This document shows positions 1-11,900 of a stretch of 64,000 nt of DNA, one piece after another (position 1 is the first letter of the stretch; each line of letters starts with the position of its first letter). The position numbers and the translations under genes were made by a program. The stretch lies in assembly GCA_019918135.1 (NCBI GenBank), contig WBZZ01001447.1:114501-178500 (forward strand), read 5' to 3'. This DNA comes from Paulinella micropora. Taxonomy: Eukaryota; Cercozoa; Imbricatea; Euglyphida; Paulinellidae. The notes under the pieces are model-generated. The model did not search any database, was not told where the DNA came from, and saw only the letters and a program-made list of their open reading frames with translations.

Positions 1-729
1 TATTTCATCTCGATCTCAAAAAATTAATTCATGATTTACTCTACTCCGCCCCGATCCACTCCAAAATTTTTCTTACAGAAAGTTCGCCCAAAAATCATTC
101 TTTTTATTAAAACCAAGACCCGCTCAACTTCTACTTATTCACTCAAGTTGCGACGTCACTACGCCAGACGAATATGCCGCATCTATGCTTTCAATAAATT
201 TATACAGCAATGTGGGGATCAATGAGAAAAGAAAAAATATATATATTATAACAAAAAAAACTAAGATTCTTATTGAATGAGCAGATGCAAGGTAGACAAC
301 ATTTTTACATATCTAGGAAATAATAATTAAATAATATTACCTAGGTATATCTAGGAAATAATAATTAAATAATATTACCTAGGTCAGTCCCTCAGCTCGT
401 TTTCTGTTCGGAAATCACAGGTGATTAGACCGTTGCACTTGTTCGTCCGGTTGACAGGTTCTCTAATTTTATGGGCAGATGCAAGATAGAACATTTTAAA
501 TAATTAAATAACATTATCTAGGTCAGTCCCTCAACTGATTGTCTGTTCGGAAATCACAGGTGATTAGACCGTTGCACTCGGTCGTCCTGCATCATATGTG
601 ACCCCACTGAACAAAAAGCGTAAGCCGTGAACTTCGCCCGAGTATCTTTCTGCACACGGATTTGCACAAACATGCATTTCCATGTTCTCTTTCGCACACA
701 TTTTCTACAAAACATAACAAAGTTAAACT
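1..729. repeat. AT-rich intergenic DNA with degenerate tandem repeats
   Basis: No gene is supported here. A 36-bp AT-rich unit (TCTAGGAAATAATAATTAAA...) is repeated back to back at about 311-346 and 349-383. A longer unit containing CTGTTCGGAAATCACAGGTG is present at about 383-440 and again at 522-578, each time preceded by GCAGATGCAAG(G/A)TAGA about 50-110 bp upstream. This looks like a decayed tandem duplication of roughly 200 bp. The short open frames are AT-rich and unconvincing. Confidence 0.6.
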
Positions 730-934
730 TAAATCGTTTTCTCACCCTCTCGCGTGCTCTGGGTACAGGCAACAGGCTCTTGCAGAGGAGCAGCAAGTAA
801 GCAACCTCGCAAGCCCCCCTAAATCGTTTTCTCACCCTCTCGCTCTCGCGTGCTCTGGGTACAGGCAACAGGCTCTTGCAGAGGAGCAGCAAGTAAGTAA
901 CCTCGCAAGCCCCCCCCCCCCCCCCCCCCCCCCC
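730..934. repeat. 89-bp tandem duplication followed by a 25-base poly-C run
   Basis: Two nearly identical copies (about 730-818 and 819-909) start with AAATCGTTTTCTCACCCTCT and end in CAACCTCGCAAGCCCCCC. The second has an extra CTCTCG. A run of 25 C follows at 910-934. The whole block lies just downstream of the stop codon of the ADP/ATP carrier, so its transcript would carry a G-run in the 3' UTR. Confidence 0.8.
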
Positions 935-948
935 AATTTGCAGCCCAC

Positions 949-2124
949 CTATTCGCCGACTGCTCCACTTCCGCCCATGGCACGGTTAATCTCGGAGTAG
1001 AACACCAGCACCAAGGCAGCTCCGACGGTACGGAGAGCGTTAGCACCAGCACCCTTGAAGAACGCAGTGAATCCTTCATCAGCCATGATCTTGCCGAAGC
1101 AGTCGGCTGTGCCCTTGTACATCCATTCAGACTGAGGCTTCTCGGACTGCATTTGCAGACGACGACGAACTGTGTCGAAGGGGTATGACACATAGCCAGC
1201 TGCGATAGCCGCCGACTGAGCGCAGGCGAAGGTAGAAGCAGCACGAGCGATGTTGCTTTCGGACTTTCCGTATGGGTTATTTTCCATCAGGGTGTCGAAC
1301 AGACCGAAATATGCACCACGGTAGGGAATGATACCGGTGACAGACACACCGAAACCATTGTAAAGACCAAGAGGACCGCTAGGACCCTTGGCGGTCTTGA
1401 CGAGACAATCTGCAAGACCTTTAAATTGCCTTTCACCCTTCCCGACATCGGAGGCTAGGCGAGTACGAGCATAGTCGAGAGGATACACGATCAGAAGCGA
1501 TCCAGCACCGGCAAGACCACCAGACGCGATGTTAACACCTGCAAAATGAAGCACGAGAAAGCATGAAAAACTGACCTGGCGAGAAGGGCACGGCAAAGAT
1601 AAACATCGTTTTTGCAAACATTCGAAAAAAGTCAAGCTGGGGACCGAAGGACTTGAGCTTCTCCTTCTTTTTGTCGAACTTGGGGAATGCAGCTTTGATA
1701 GAATCCTTAAACGCCAGGTTGAAGGCTTGGGTTGGGAAGTATCGAATGATGTTCGTCAAGTTTCCTCGCCAGAACGCGGCAATGCCTTGTTCAGTGGAAA
1801 TGCGGGTGAAGCAGTTGACGATGCCTGTGTAGCGTGGCACCTGTATCGAGAAAAAGAGAGAAAGGAAGAGTAGGTATTTCCTTCAGAGGTACTAAAGATG
1901 ATGTGTGGAACATTTTCACCACACGAATACAATCACACCTTTCAAATTAACAGCAACCACAATTTACCCCTTAAAATTACCTCTCCAGAACGAATTCGCG
2001 GGTTGGAGTCCTGCGTCTGGATAATGAGCTTCACACGCTCAATCGGGGCCGTCATTGTCTTAGCAACGGCCCCAGAGATACCACCAGCCAAAAAGTTTGA
2101 TACGAAATCGGCGACACTGCCCAT
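949..2124 (-). CDS. AAC: mitochondrial ADP/ATP translocase (three exons)
   Basis: Inner-membrane carrier that exchanges matrix ATP for cytosolic ADP. Exons on the minus strand are 2124-1981, 1840-1645 and 1538-949, joined by GT-AG introns 1980-1841 (140 bp) and 1644-1539 (106 bp). The joins leave one frame of 309 aa, the usual family length of about 300-310. The three mitochondrial-carrier repeats are visible: APIERVK in exon 1, YPLDYARTR and YPFDTVRRR in exon 3. Exon 2 carries the strongly conserved FWRGN and [10 protein letters not shown] segments. The N-terminus ([15 protein letters not shown]) fits a carrier without presequence, so the ATG at 2124 is the natural start. The nucleotide-carrier signature, RRRMMM in animals and plants, reads RRRLQM at about residues 236-241. 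Intron 2 could instead end at the 37-bp GT...AG nearer exon 3, but that adds about 24 residues no carrier has. The gene is divergent to the seryl-tRNA synthetase. Confidence 0.93.
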
Positions 2125-2604
2125 GTTGCCTGGCTTCGCAACAAAAGAGAGGGACTTGAACTGGTTTGCTTAGAACTGAATCGAAGGGGCGCGACTATGG
2201 CCGAGAGTGCGAAAGTGGACGGCGCAGGGAAATTTCCTCACTAATGCCTATCGATTTGAGATGCGCCTGATCGATTAAGATGCACATTTCCCTTGGCTTG
2301 GCCCAGCCAACCTTGTTTTTACTGGATTGCATCCCAAGCGGTGATTGTAGATCTTCTCTGTGAAATTGACTGTTCTTCCTATTAAAACTTCCACCACCAC
2401 TACTACTTCTACTACTACTACTACTATCTGTGTGGTACGGGAACAGTCTAAATCCGTGTTTGTCGGTGTTGGCAGCGAGAGTGGCGATTATGTGGCTGTA
2501 CCTGCTTGTTTGTGCTGAAAGCCCACAGGAATGACATTTCTGCAGGCACGAGAGGTAGACACCAACAAAAAAGGCACGTGTACTCAAACGCACACTCATG
2601 CCGA

Positions 2605-2635
<31 letters not shown>

Positions 2636-3253
2636 GTCTGTGTGTGTGTGTCTGTCTGTCTGTCTGCTGACTGTCTGTCTGTCTGTCTGTCTGTGTCTTT
2701 CTGTTTGTCTGTGTCTGTCTGTTCTGTCTGCTCTGTCTGTCTGTCTTTCTTCTTTTTCTGTGTGTATCTCCACACAGTCTCACAGTAACAGTCAGGATAT
2801 CTTCGACGTTGATAGCTAGTTTGAATGAACGAGTTGCAACAACTTTCTTAACAAAAGTGTTTGCGTAAAGAAAGGATTACTTTACCGAACCGCAGTTTGA
2901 AGGCATACCCGGTATAAAATGAAGTACAGACGTTCTGGAGTTTCGCGTACCTCAATGCAATGCAGTCAGAAGATAGTAGTGGGGAAAGCCAGTTAGATGA
3001 ACAAAACAAACAAAATATTGGCATGTTTGATAACTACGCTCTGTGCAATCTCACACAATCCTTTTTCACAGTAGCACTAACACTCATATCTTTTGCAACT
3101 ACACTGACTCGAGTTTATCACTTTGGATGAGTGGAAAGAGTAAGTATGAATCAAAGCGGTCATGGGCCATTCCTGGTTTGTTGGCGTTTACCGCCCAAAA
3201 CATCGACGTTTGAAACTTCAAAACAAATGGCTTGTATGTATGTATGTATGTAC

Positions 3254-3284
<31 letters not shown>

Positions 3285-3304
3285 TGTATGTACATATGTA
3301 TGAC

Positions 3305-3335
<31 letters not shown>

Positions 3336-3390
3336 TGTACATATGTACATATGTATGTATGTATGTATGTATGTATGCATGCATGTCTGG

Positions 3391-3422
<32 letters not shown>

Positions 3423-3637
3423 TGTTTTAAGATGAAGAGACTCACATAGTCCTTCCGCCCTCTACGAGAACAACACTCACAGCTTACGCTCTCTCAAGTT
3501 GTGCACATGTGAAACATATGAATTACCTCTACATTGGGACCTGGCGTGAAATTTTGTGCGAGAATTTCGAAAATGGGATAGAGTATTTGAAGTGGGTAGG
3601 TGTGAGAATGTAAAGGTGTGTAATAATGGTGGGAGTG

Positions 3638-3671
<34 letters not shown>

Positions 3672-3941
3672 TGCATGCATGCATATGTATGTATGCATAT
3701 GTAATGTATGTATATTTTTGTACGTATGTCGTATGTATGTATGTATGTATGTATGTATGTATGTATGTATGCATGTATGTATGTATGTATGTATGCATGT
3801 ATGTATGTATGTATGTATGTATTGTATGTATGTATGTATGTATGTATGTAATATATATATGTATATGCATGTTTGTATGTTTGTATGCATATATGTGTAG
3901 TTATCTTTGTATTTATCTATTTATGTATGTGGACAGGTCTG
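2125..3941. repeat. divergent intergenic region with TGTC and ATGT microsatellites
   Basis: This 1.8-kb spacer lies between the starts of two divergent genes and should contain both promoters, though I see no clear TATA or initiator motif. It carries a (TGTC)n tract with interruptions at about 2603-2755 and (ATGT)n tracts at about 3233-3426 and 3637-3895, broken by short ATGC and ACAT variants. The repeats are open in several frames and give Cys/Val, His/Thr or Tyr-rich pseudo-proteins. These are rejected as genes. Confidence 0.85.
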
Positions 3942-6900
3942 ATGCCACTGGACATTGTCGATTTCCGTGACGAGCAGGGCGGCAGCGTTGCCAAGGTATG
4001 AAGCTCGCTGGCTTTCGTTCATCGTCACGACAGTCCTTGTGTCTATTTTTCGTCAGCTGAAAGAATCGCAACGCAGACGATATGCAAGCACAGCCCTCAT
4101 CGACGAAATCGTACAGCTGGATTTATCCTGGCGCCAAAGTCTGCACAATTTGATCGTTGTAATAATTACGGCAAAGACCAAAATATAAGAAAATCTGTTT
4201 GTTTGTGGTGTGATGTCGCGTGATGCTGTCAGTGGTAGACAAAAATGATAACATGGGAAAGGAGCTCAACAAACTCGCAAAGGAAATCGGGAATTTGATG
4301 AAGGTCCTCCTATCGCCCTGTTTCATTTCCCTATTGCTCAAAAGTATTCAATTTTCTTGGAATTCACAGGCTAAGAAGAAGGAAGAGGCGGAAGACATGA
4401 AAAAGATAGTAGCGCAGGTCAAGATTGACCAAGCCAACATGAAGGTCGAACTCGAGAAGACTCTGGTAAGGCTTGCTTATTATTTCTGACCATGGCAAGT
4501 TGTTTACCGGTTGTTGCTGCTTGCAGGAGGAGCGAAACCGTAAATTGAATTTAGTTGGGAACTACGTACATGACTCGGTTCCTGTGTCAAGCTCCGAAGA
4601 TGATAACCGCATTATTACTACATGGTCGTCATCCTTTGAATGTTGTCCTTTACTTATCAACGTTTCTGTTCAGGGGCGAGTTGAAGAGGGTCAAGAATCC
4701 CCTGCATCATCATCAGCTTTTGTACATGATCGATGGCTACAACAGTCCGCAAGGGCAAGTGGTGGCTGGTCAGCGAGGTTACTTTCTCAAAGGCGTCGGG
4801 GTCATGCTCAACCAAGCTCTTATAAACTATGGACTAACCTTCCTGCAAAAACGTGGCTACATTCCCCTGCAACCTCCGTTCTTCATGAACAAGGAGGTTA
4901 TGGCAGAAACGGCGCAGCTGGAGCAGTTTGACGAGGAGCTGTATCACGTGAAGGGTAGTGAAGCAGATGGGACCAAGTATTTGATTGCCACTTCTGAGCA
5001 ACCCATCTCGGCATATCACCGTAAGGATTGGCTAGACGCCAAGGAGCTCAAGGGCAAGCCTATCCGCTACGCCGGGTACTCCACCTGCTTTCGAAAGGAG
5101 GCCGGCTCAGGAGGTAAAGGGCAGTGGGGTGTGCAACCAAGCCAACACACATTGAACCGCAAATCTGTTCCTCTATTCGTTTCAATTTATATGCACAGGC
5201 CCTGAAACCGAGCTTCTTGATCACGTCTTGCTGGTTTGCATCTTGTAGGAAGAGATACATGGGGCATCTTCCGCATCCACCAATTTGAAAAAGTCGAGCA
5301 GTTTTGCGTCACCTCGCCCGAGGAGAGCTGGCAAGAACAGGAGAAAATGATTGAAATTGCGGCCGAATTCTACCGTTCACTTGGCATCGCCTATCGCGTG
5401 GTGGCCATCGCTTCCGGTATCGCCCTATATCTATTTCTAGCCAGCTATCCATCTTACCCGTTCATCTATCAATCCGTCTATCATTCATTCCCTTCTTTCC
5501 TCTTTTCTCTTCTCTTTTCTGCTCTTTTCTCTTTCCTTCCCTCTTCTCTTCTCTTCTCTTCTCCTCTCCTTTTCTTTCCTTTTCTTTTCTTTTCTTTTCT
5601 TCTCTTCCCTTTTTTCTCCTCTTTTCCTTCTCTCCTTCATTTATCTTCCTCCTTCATTTCTCTTCCTTCATTTCTCTTCTTCCTTCTTTTCTCTTTCTCC
5701 GTCATTTCTCTTTTTCTTTCTCCTCTCTCTATCTCTCTATCTCTCTCTCTCTCTTCCTGTCTTCTTCTTCCGCAATTTCTGTTTCTCTTTCCCTCTTCAT
5801 TACTCATTTTTTCTTTCTTACTCCTTTCTTCCTCTTTTTTTTTATCATTTTTTTTAAGATCTTTTCTCATTTTTCTTTCTTACTCCTTTCTTCCTCTTTT
5901 TTTTTTTTTTTTTTTTTTTTTGTGGTCTTATTTTTCTAACTATCTATGCTACCAACCGACAATCTACCTATCTACCTATCTAACTACCTCTCTATCTATC
6001 TGGTTAAACATCTTTCAACCCACCAACCTACCTACCTACATACATACATACATACATACATACCTACTGCCTACATGCATGCCTGCCTGCCTACCCACCT
6101 ACTTACCTACCTACTGTGTAATATTCTCTCTGTCTACCTTTTCATCTACATCTGTCCGCATGCCTATCGATCTATCTACCTACCTACCAATCTATCTAGC
6201 TGTCTATGTATCTATTCACAATGGCTGTCCTATAGGTGCTCTCAACAATGCGGCAGCTAAAAAGTACGATCTCGAGGCGTGGTTTCCGACGTTGGCTACG
6301 CATCGTGAACTTGTGCGTATGCGCGCATTTGTTCCATATTTTTGCCTTTTCGTAACAAGTGTGTGTGCCGCAGGTCTCGTGTTCGAATTGCACTGACTAC
6401 CAGGCCCGAGCCATGGAAACCCGGTAGGCCACCCGCCAACTATCACACGTACACACATACATATGGATATGTCATGCTTGAAAACATTTATGTATCTATG
6501 AAAGCTCTCCCCCCTAGCCGAAACTATTCCCTTTGGAACAAATTTTTTTGTTTCGGCGACCGGAAAACCCCCAAAAAATCTAAGACATCCAGCCTAACAT
6601 TTGTTAAATTTTTGCATCCAAAATTCAGAATCCTATTTTCCGTCTCTCGAGAGCGCTGCTTGTAGAGTTACGAGGATTTTTGCCCCCGAGGACTTGAGCT
6701 CTTGGGTTTTCCTGGTGCCGATGATGATGTTGTTGATGTTGGGGAAGGGAGGAGGGGGGGAATTGAGGGATTTTCAAGATAAACAAGATCATATATAACC
6801 ATAACATATACAAAAGCACATATAAAATCTATGTGCCTCTGTGTATATTCTATGTAGGACATACAAACACTTGTCTCGTCGATTGAGGTTGAAAAGAGTC

Positions 6901-7560
6901 GCTTGTGAAACTAGACTAGATCAACAGGAAGGATACTGAGATAGGAAAAACACATGAATATTACGCTGTAGAAAAACAGACTATGGGTGTCTCGATGCCA
7001 TTTTGGTGTAAGTGGTTCTATCTCTATCCGCCCCAACGCAACTGCTTTTGTTTTGATCTGTGCCCAGTGTGCGCACAGAGAAGGCTGATAAACAAAAAGT
7101 TTATGTGCACATGCTCAACGCTACTTTGACCGCGACGGTAAGTGTCCAGCTCTGTGCTTGCTATTTCGGTGTATGCAACTATTTATTCGTGCTAGGAGCG
7201 CACCATTTGTTGCCTTTTGGAAAACTACCAGACAGAGGAAGGCGTTGTCGTGCCTGAAGTCCTTCGGTAACCGCTCTGCTTTCAGTTCTTGTATCTATTT
7301 CTGAGACACAAAAACTCCTGCCAACCTTGCATTTACACAGAGCGAAGAATATGCTGTTTATCTTGCTTGTGCACAGCCCCTACATGAATGGCTTGGAATT
7401 GATGCCGTTCGTCAAGCCCAAGCCTGTCAACACAGCCGCTATCAAAACAGCAAAAGGAGCTGAAAAGTCCGCAGGAAACAAGGGAGGAAACAAGGCAGCA
7501 AATAAGGAAGGAAACAAGGAAGGAAACAAGGGAGGAAGCAAAGGAGGTAAGGGTAAGTAG
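3942..7560 (+). CDS. SerRS: seryl-tRNA synthetase, cytosolic type (12 exons)
   Basis: Class II synthetase that charges tRNA-Ser with serine. Exons read from the sequence: 3942-3995, 4057-4138, 4233-4303, 4370-4465, 4527-4624, 4674-5113, 5249-5416, 6236-6312, 6374-6423, 7068-7137, 7196-7266 and 7377-7560. All boundaries are GT-AG. The total of 1461 bases leaves one frame of 486 aa. The N-terminal coiled-coil tRNA-binding arm covers roughly residues 20-115. The serine-site TSEQ loop is near residue 240, the motif 2 arginine (CFRKEAG) near 274, [16 protein letters not shown] follows the big intron, and the motif 3 arginine (TERTIC) is near 404. The start ([14 protein letters not shown]) matches the family N-terminus. 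The tail after PFVKPKP is about 45 residues of Lys/Gly/Asn repeats, a basic extension as in other eukaryotic enzymes. Most introns are 50-140 bp. Two are long: 819 bp and 644 bp. Confidence 0.95.
5417..6235 (+). repeat. 819-bp intron of the seryl-tRNA synthetase gene filled with pyrimidine tract and TACC/TACA repeats
   Basis: Bounded by CCG|GTATCG and TATAG|GTGCT, with the reading frame resuming inside the conserved [11 protein letters not shown] segment. About 450 bases (5480-5935) are almost pure C/T on the coding strand, ending in a T-run of about 22. They are followed by degenerate CTAC/TACC/TACA repeats up to about 6130. A long open frame running through it is only exon 7 reading into low-complexity sequence. 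Confidence 0.9.
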
Positions 7561-7898
7561 CCACTACTTCAACCGGGGCTCCATCAAGTTCAACTTATGG
7601 TGAATGATAAGTGGCTATCATAAGTGGCAAGAGTCACTCGGACTGTCGATTCGCCTCAGTGCTACTAGTTCTGTATCAAATGCAAACGGTATGATAATAT
7701 GTATGATTATATGGATTCTCAGCCAACAAAATTATGCTTAAAGTTTCTATTAATACTTTACAAACTGGCAAGGTTATCTTACAAAGCTAGCGTTCTTACT
7801 AATATTTGATACAGTAGAATCAAAATACCAACGTATTCCGGTTACATACATACATACATACATACATATATACATATAAATATAATATACATATATAT

Positions 7899-7929
<31 letters not shown>

Positions 7930-8673
7930 ATATTATATATATATGTATATATATTATATATATATACCATACATATATTTTTGTATGTAATATATGTATA
8001 TAATATATACACCTCAGGTGCTGGTTGATGTATTTTCCTGTTCACTGTGTGCATTAAGATAGCTTATGATTTTTTTACGCAAACATTTTTATTAATAATA
8101 AGAAAGACTTTCTAGTCTCTGAGACTCATACAGTATGTAATTTAGGGCATTTTAAGCGTTGGTAAAATTAAGGCACTCCTTACGTTTTACGCAAACACTG
8201 TTTAATAGAGAATACTTGCTACTTGTAGAGATGAGTGGGAAGAGTAAGTGAGGTACCAGAGAGTATATGTAGAGAAGAGAAAAAATAGGTGAAATATGGG
8301 AAATAAGAGCTGAGGCCGCAGGCGAGAGAGCGAAACTTGAGCAAAGGTTGAACAACAAAAGGGGTGAGAAGAAAGAAAAGAAAGCCGGGAGGCAACCGTC
8401 ACGACAAAGAGAAGGAGGATAGAGCCTCGGAAAAGAAAAGAAGACAAAAGAGTAAGAGTGCAATGAAGGGAGAAGGCAAAGGAAAAGAAACAGGAAACGA
8501 AAAAGAAGGGCAAGTTTTGCCAGTTCTGGTCTAAAAGAATATATTTATTGATGCCTCTTCTTTAATACAACCAATTCAATCCACTCCGCTAGTAACCCGA
8601 TCCACTGTTCTTATATATATAAATAAAGCTTTAAGCAGTTAATGTTTTGCGGTTCATACAGTGTCTGGGTTCA
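7561..8673. other. intergenic region after SerRS, AT-rich and low complexity
   Basis: No gene supported. 7850-8010 is an interrupted (TA)n/(CATA)n tract. 8200-8515 is strongly purine-rich (GAGA/GAAA) on the plus strand, which produces Phe/Ser/Leu-rich open frames on the minus strand that are not credible proteins. 8520-8673 is AT-rich sequence up to the first LTR. Confidence 0.6.
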
Positions 8674-9023
8674 TTGGATAATTAATTAGACACTTCCTCC
8701 TCAGCTATGTCCATATTGCTATTGTATACGTTAGCCTTATTCGTTACGGTTAGTAGTATCATTACTTATTAATACATTCATTTAGAGTACCTTTTCTGGT
8801 ACTGGTGGCACTAGCTTTTTACCATTACCATCATTGCTCATATCAGGCCGTTTCGTGAGTCATTTTCTGGAGGTACATCTTTGTGTGAAGTGACGTCAGT
8901 TGGACTGGCGGGAATGGTTCAGTATTGTTAAATTCTTTTACGTGGGAAGCAGTTGGCATGTAGGAGGGGGACGCTCCGAGTTCCGGTCACCGTTTGCAGA
9001 AGTCGCGAGGGTTTTCTCCCAAC
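8674..9023 (+). repeat. Copia-1 5' LTR
   Basis: 350-bp direct repeat of 17361-17708. Its ends, TTGG...CCAA, are inverted relative to each other. The sequence AGTTATCGAGCC directly downstream is the candidate primer-binding site. Confidence 0.9.
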
Positions 9024-10064
9024 TAGTTATCGAGCCTTGGAGCGTGAACTGTGCAATTGATCGCAGAGGAAAACCTTCGTTAAAGGGGTGAGGGGTCCAC
9101 CTTAAGTGACCCCATTACAGGAAAAAGCGCATTTTCAATTGTGTGTCTACAGCTGATCACTGTAGACACTACCCACGCTCTGCTTTGCTTGTGTGCAGTG
9201 CAAGGGCAAGGTGGGGGACAGGACAGAGAGCAAGACACCGAAGCGTGCAGGGCGCAGGGAGGGTGAGCCTCCTAAAGTGTGTGGTGCTTTTGTCAGCTCG
9301 GTGACGTGGCAATTGTGATTGCTTGCAGTGGTAACTGAGGGATTGAGCACCCCTGGCCCACGGGACACAACAAGTTACAAAGCCACAACAACCTACATTA
9401 CAAAGTTACTGTTAAGCAGTATGTCAGTTGTGATTGATTGCAGTGGTAACTGGGGGATTGAGCACCCCTAGCCCACGGGACACAACATCCTACATTGCTA
9501 AGTTCTTGTCGCATTCGTACTGCATCATTGCATCTACTCCTTGTATTGCTGTAGTGATTGCGTGAGGAGTAAGAGAGAGGTGGTGAGGGAGTGAGCTCTG
9601 AAGAACCGTGCGTAGGACACGAGGGGAGGAGCGAAAGGTGAGTGTTTAGGTGGTTGTACCAACACAACTACAAACCTAGGTAGGTTGAAGAACTGACTTT
9701 GCAGATAGAGCTGCTAGTAGGTGGAAAGCTATCATAGGTGGTAGCTGAGGTAGCCTCAGTGTAGTTTGAGCATTAGAGTCAGTGGTAACACACGTGGTTG
9801 GAGAGAGAGATTAAAGGGTGGTGTGGACAAGCAAAACACTATTCTGTGTAGTGTGTGTGTGAGTCTGCTCGTGGCCTCTGTTGTGCTCTCTCTGTGTGGG
9901 TGTGTGTGCCACGGTGGTTGCTTGCCTGTGTCTGTGCCATCAGAACAGAGCAAGCATAGCGTGACCATATCTCTATTTGGCAAGTAGAGATCATAGCTGT
10001 GTGCTGTGTGTAAGTGTGTGTGTGTGTGGAGCGTGTGTCTGTTCGAGACTGACGGTGGTTAGAA
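9024..10064 (+). other. Copia-1 leader with internal tandem repeat
   Basis: Untranslated leader between the 5' LTR and the gag-like region. A unit of about 85 bp (TGTGATTG(C/A)TTGCAGTGGTA...CCACGGGACACAACA) occurs twice, at about 9312-9372 and 9427-9487. No coding sequence is supported. Confidence 0.6.
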
Positions 10065-11900
10065 ATGACTACGAGTAAGACAGACAATAAGATTACGTTC
10101 ACAGGCAAAGAGGCATGGATCCTATTGCATAGGCAGGTAGTGCAAAGCTGTAATGCTAAGGCCCCTAAGGAAGTGCTGCAGGGTGCTGACGCCCACAAAC
10201 AATATGTGCATCGCGAAAACGTATTAGGGATACAGCTTAAGGGTAGAGAGGTGCCCCCCTTTATACTAGCTTGGGAAGAGATAGCAGAGTGGAATGATTG
10301 GGCTGACTTGGACGAAGAAGTAGTAAAGGAATACTGCGAGGACAAAGCCAAGGGTTCTACTCGCCTGTGGCCTATGCCCAACCCCAAACCGGAAGCTCCA
10401 GACCTTGAGGAGGCGTTAGGGGTAGAGGAAGACAAGGAAACCCCAGTCAAGCGTTACAAACCGGTGTTTGGCAGTCCGAAAGATAAACCAACCACTGAGA
10501 CTGAAGAGGGAAAGGAGGAGGAGGAGGAAGATGAAGACCTGCACCCCTCTGACCTCTACTCTAGTGGGTATGCTAGTACTGACAAACCTAGGCTGTCAAC
10601 TGGCAAGGGTTCAGACTTAGAGGGCGACAGCAAGAGTGGGGCCTCCCGAGGACCGACGGACCCCTCTAAGGTCAAAACCCCACTAGGGGGTGCTGATCGT
10701 GCTGTCGCACTGACACGACAGGTGATGGCCTATGACGCTAGTATACTTGCTGAGATGAGCAAGCAAAAGGAGAGGGTGTTCAATATCATCTATGACATGC
10801 TCGGGGGTGAAGCGAAGAGCCTGGTGCGTGACTTAGCTGATCCGGAGAAGCTGACCTTTGGCTAAAACCCTAAAGCACTGTGGGACAGACTGCTAGCCCG
10901 GTACAGGAAAGCCGACCCCTCTGATGTTCAGGACAAGGTGAAGGAACTGAATGACTTCCTCTTTACGAGTAAGCAACAGTACGTCGGTCAGTGTGTAGAC
11001 TTGAACGCTAGGAGAGACTGGTTGGCTGATTATGGCCATGCCCCAACAGATGACCGGATGCAGCAAATAGTGAAGGATGCGTTAGTGGGCCCAAAGCAAT
11101 CTGACTCTAGGGTGAAGAAAGCTTGGCAAGTCTGGGTGGAAAAAAATGGCTGAACTGAACCGAAAGCCGTTCAAGTGGGACTTTGCCTCCTGGTGGAGGT
11201 TCGTGCAAGATCGTGCCCGGAGCTAGACAAGAAGTTTGACCGGGCCAAAGTGACTAGTTCCACAGAGAAAGGTTTGGCAGCTCGCAAGGCCGGAAAAGGG
11301 AAACCCAAGGACGAGTGCTGGCTCTTCAGCAAGGAAGGGAAATGCACTCGTGGGGCCTCCTGCCGTTACCTCCATGTTGGAGGGAAGGTGAGAGGGATGT
11401 GTTCTTGTGGGACAAACAAGGGGAGTGTAGATGGGCCGACAAATGTAGGTTTGAGCATGACCTCACTAAAGCCAAGAAGACCCTCCCAAACCGGCAGACA
11501 CCAACAAGGGGGAGAAAAGCAAGAAGAGCGAGAAGAGCAAGGGGCCAAAGTGCTTTAACTGCTTTGAAAAGGGGCACATCGCCGGGAAGTGCAGCAAGAA
11601 GTGCCGGTTGTGCGGGGGCAAGCACAAGTTGAGCAAGTGCCCGGACAAAAGCCGAAAGGAGAAGGGCGAGGCAGCAAAAGGCTCAAAAGGGGGGAGTGAT
11701 AGCGATGACTCCGAGGATGAGGAGCCGGGCATAGCCTTAGCTCAGATGGTAAGGTTCCTAACCGGAAAGTCGAAAGACAAAGCCCTCATGGCTAAACCCG
11801 GGGGTGCCAACCTTCCCGAGCCGATCATGCCACCGAGGACGAGAACAGTCTTGAGATCTTGCTTGAGGATGATACCGACATAGATAAGATGAACGAGGGG
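10065..11900 (+). other. Copia-1 gag-like region with CCCH and CCHC zinc motifs
   Basis: Fossil gag. The first segment (from 10065) encodes an acidic, helical Gag-like protein beginning MTTSKTDNKITFTG. At about 11316-11375 lies a motif spaced C-x8-C-x5-C-x3-H (CWLFSKEGKCTRGASCRYLH), the spacing of RNA-binding CCCH fingers. At about 11551-11640 there is a CCHC knuckle (CFNCFEKGHIAGKC) followed by a second Cys/His cluster. CCHC knuckles are normal in Copia Gag. A CCCH finger is unusual. Confidence 0.7.

Noticed and set aside
1539-1575. Alternative 37-bp intron between carrier exons 2 and 3
   Set aside because: It would add about 24 residues not found in the family. The 106-bp intron gives the normal length.
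2195-3970. Long Cys/Val-, His/Thr- and Tyr-rich open frames on both strands
   Set aside because: They lie entirely in TGTC and ATGT microsatellites, where several frames are open at once.
5236-6396. 386-codon frame that includes SerRS sequence
   Set aside because: It is exon 7 and exon 8 reading through an 819-bp intron of pyrimidine and TACC repeats. Splice sites and the conserved protein show the middle is not coding.
9839-10450. 203-codon minus-strand frame
   Set aside because: Antisense to the Copia-1 leader and gag; Ser/Thr/His-rich low-complexity composition.
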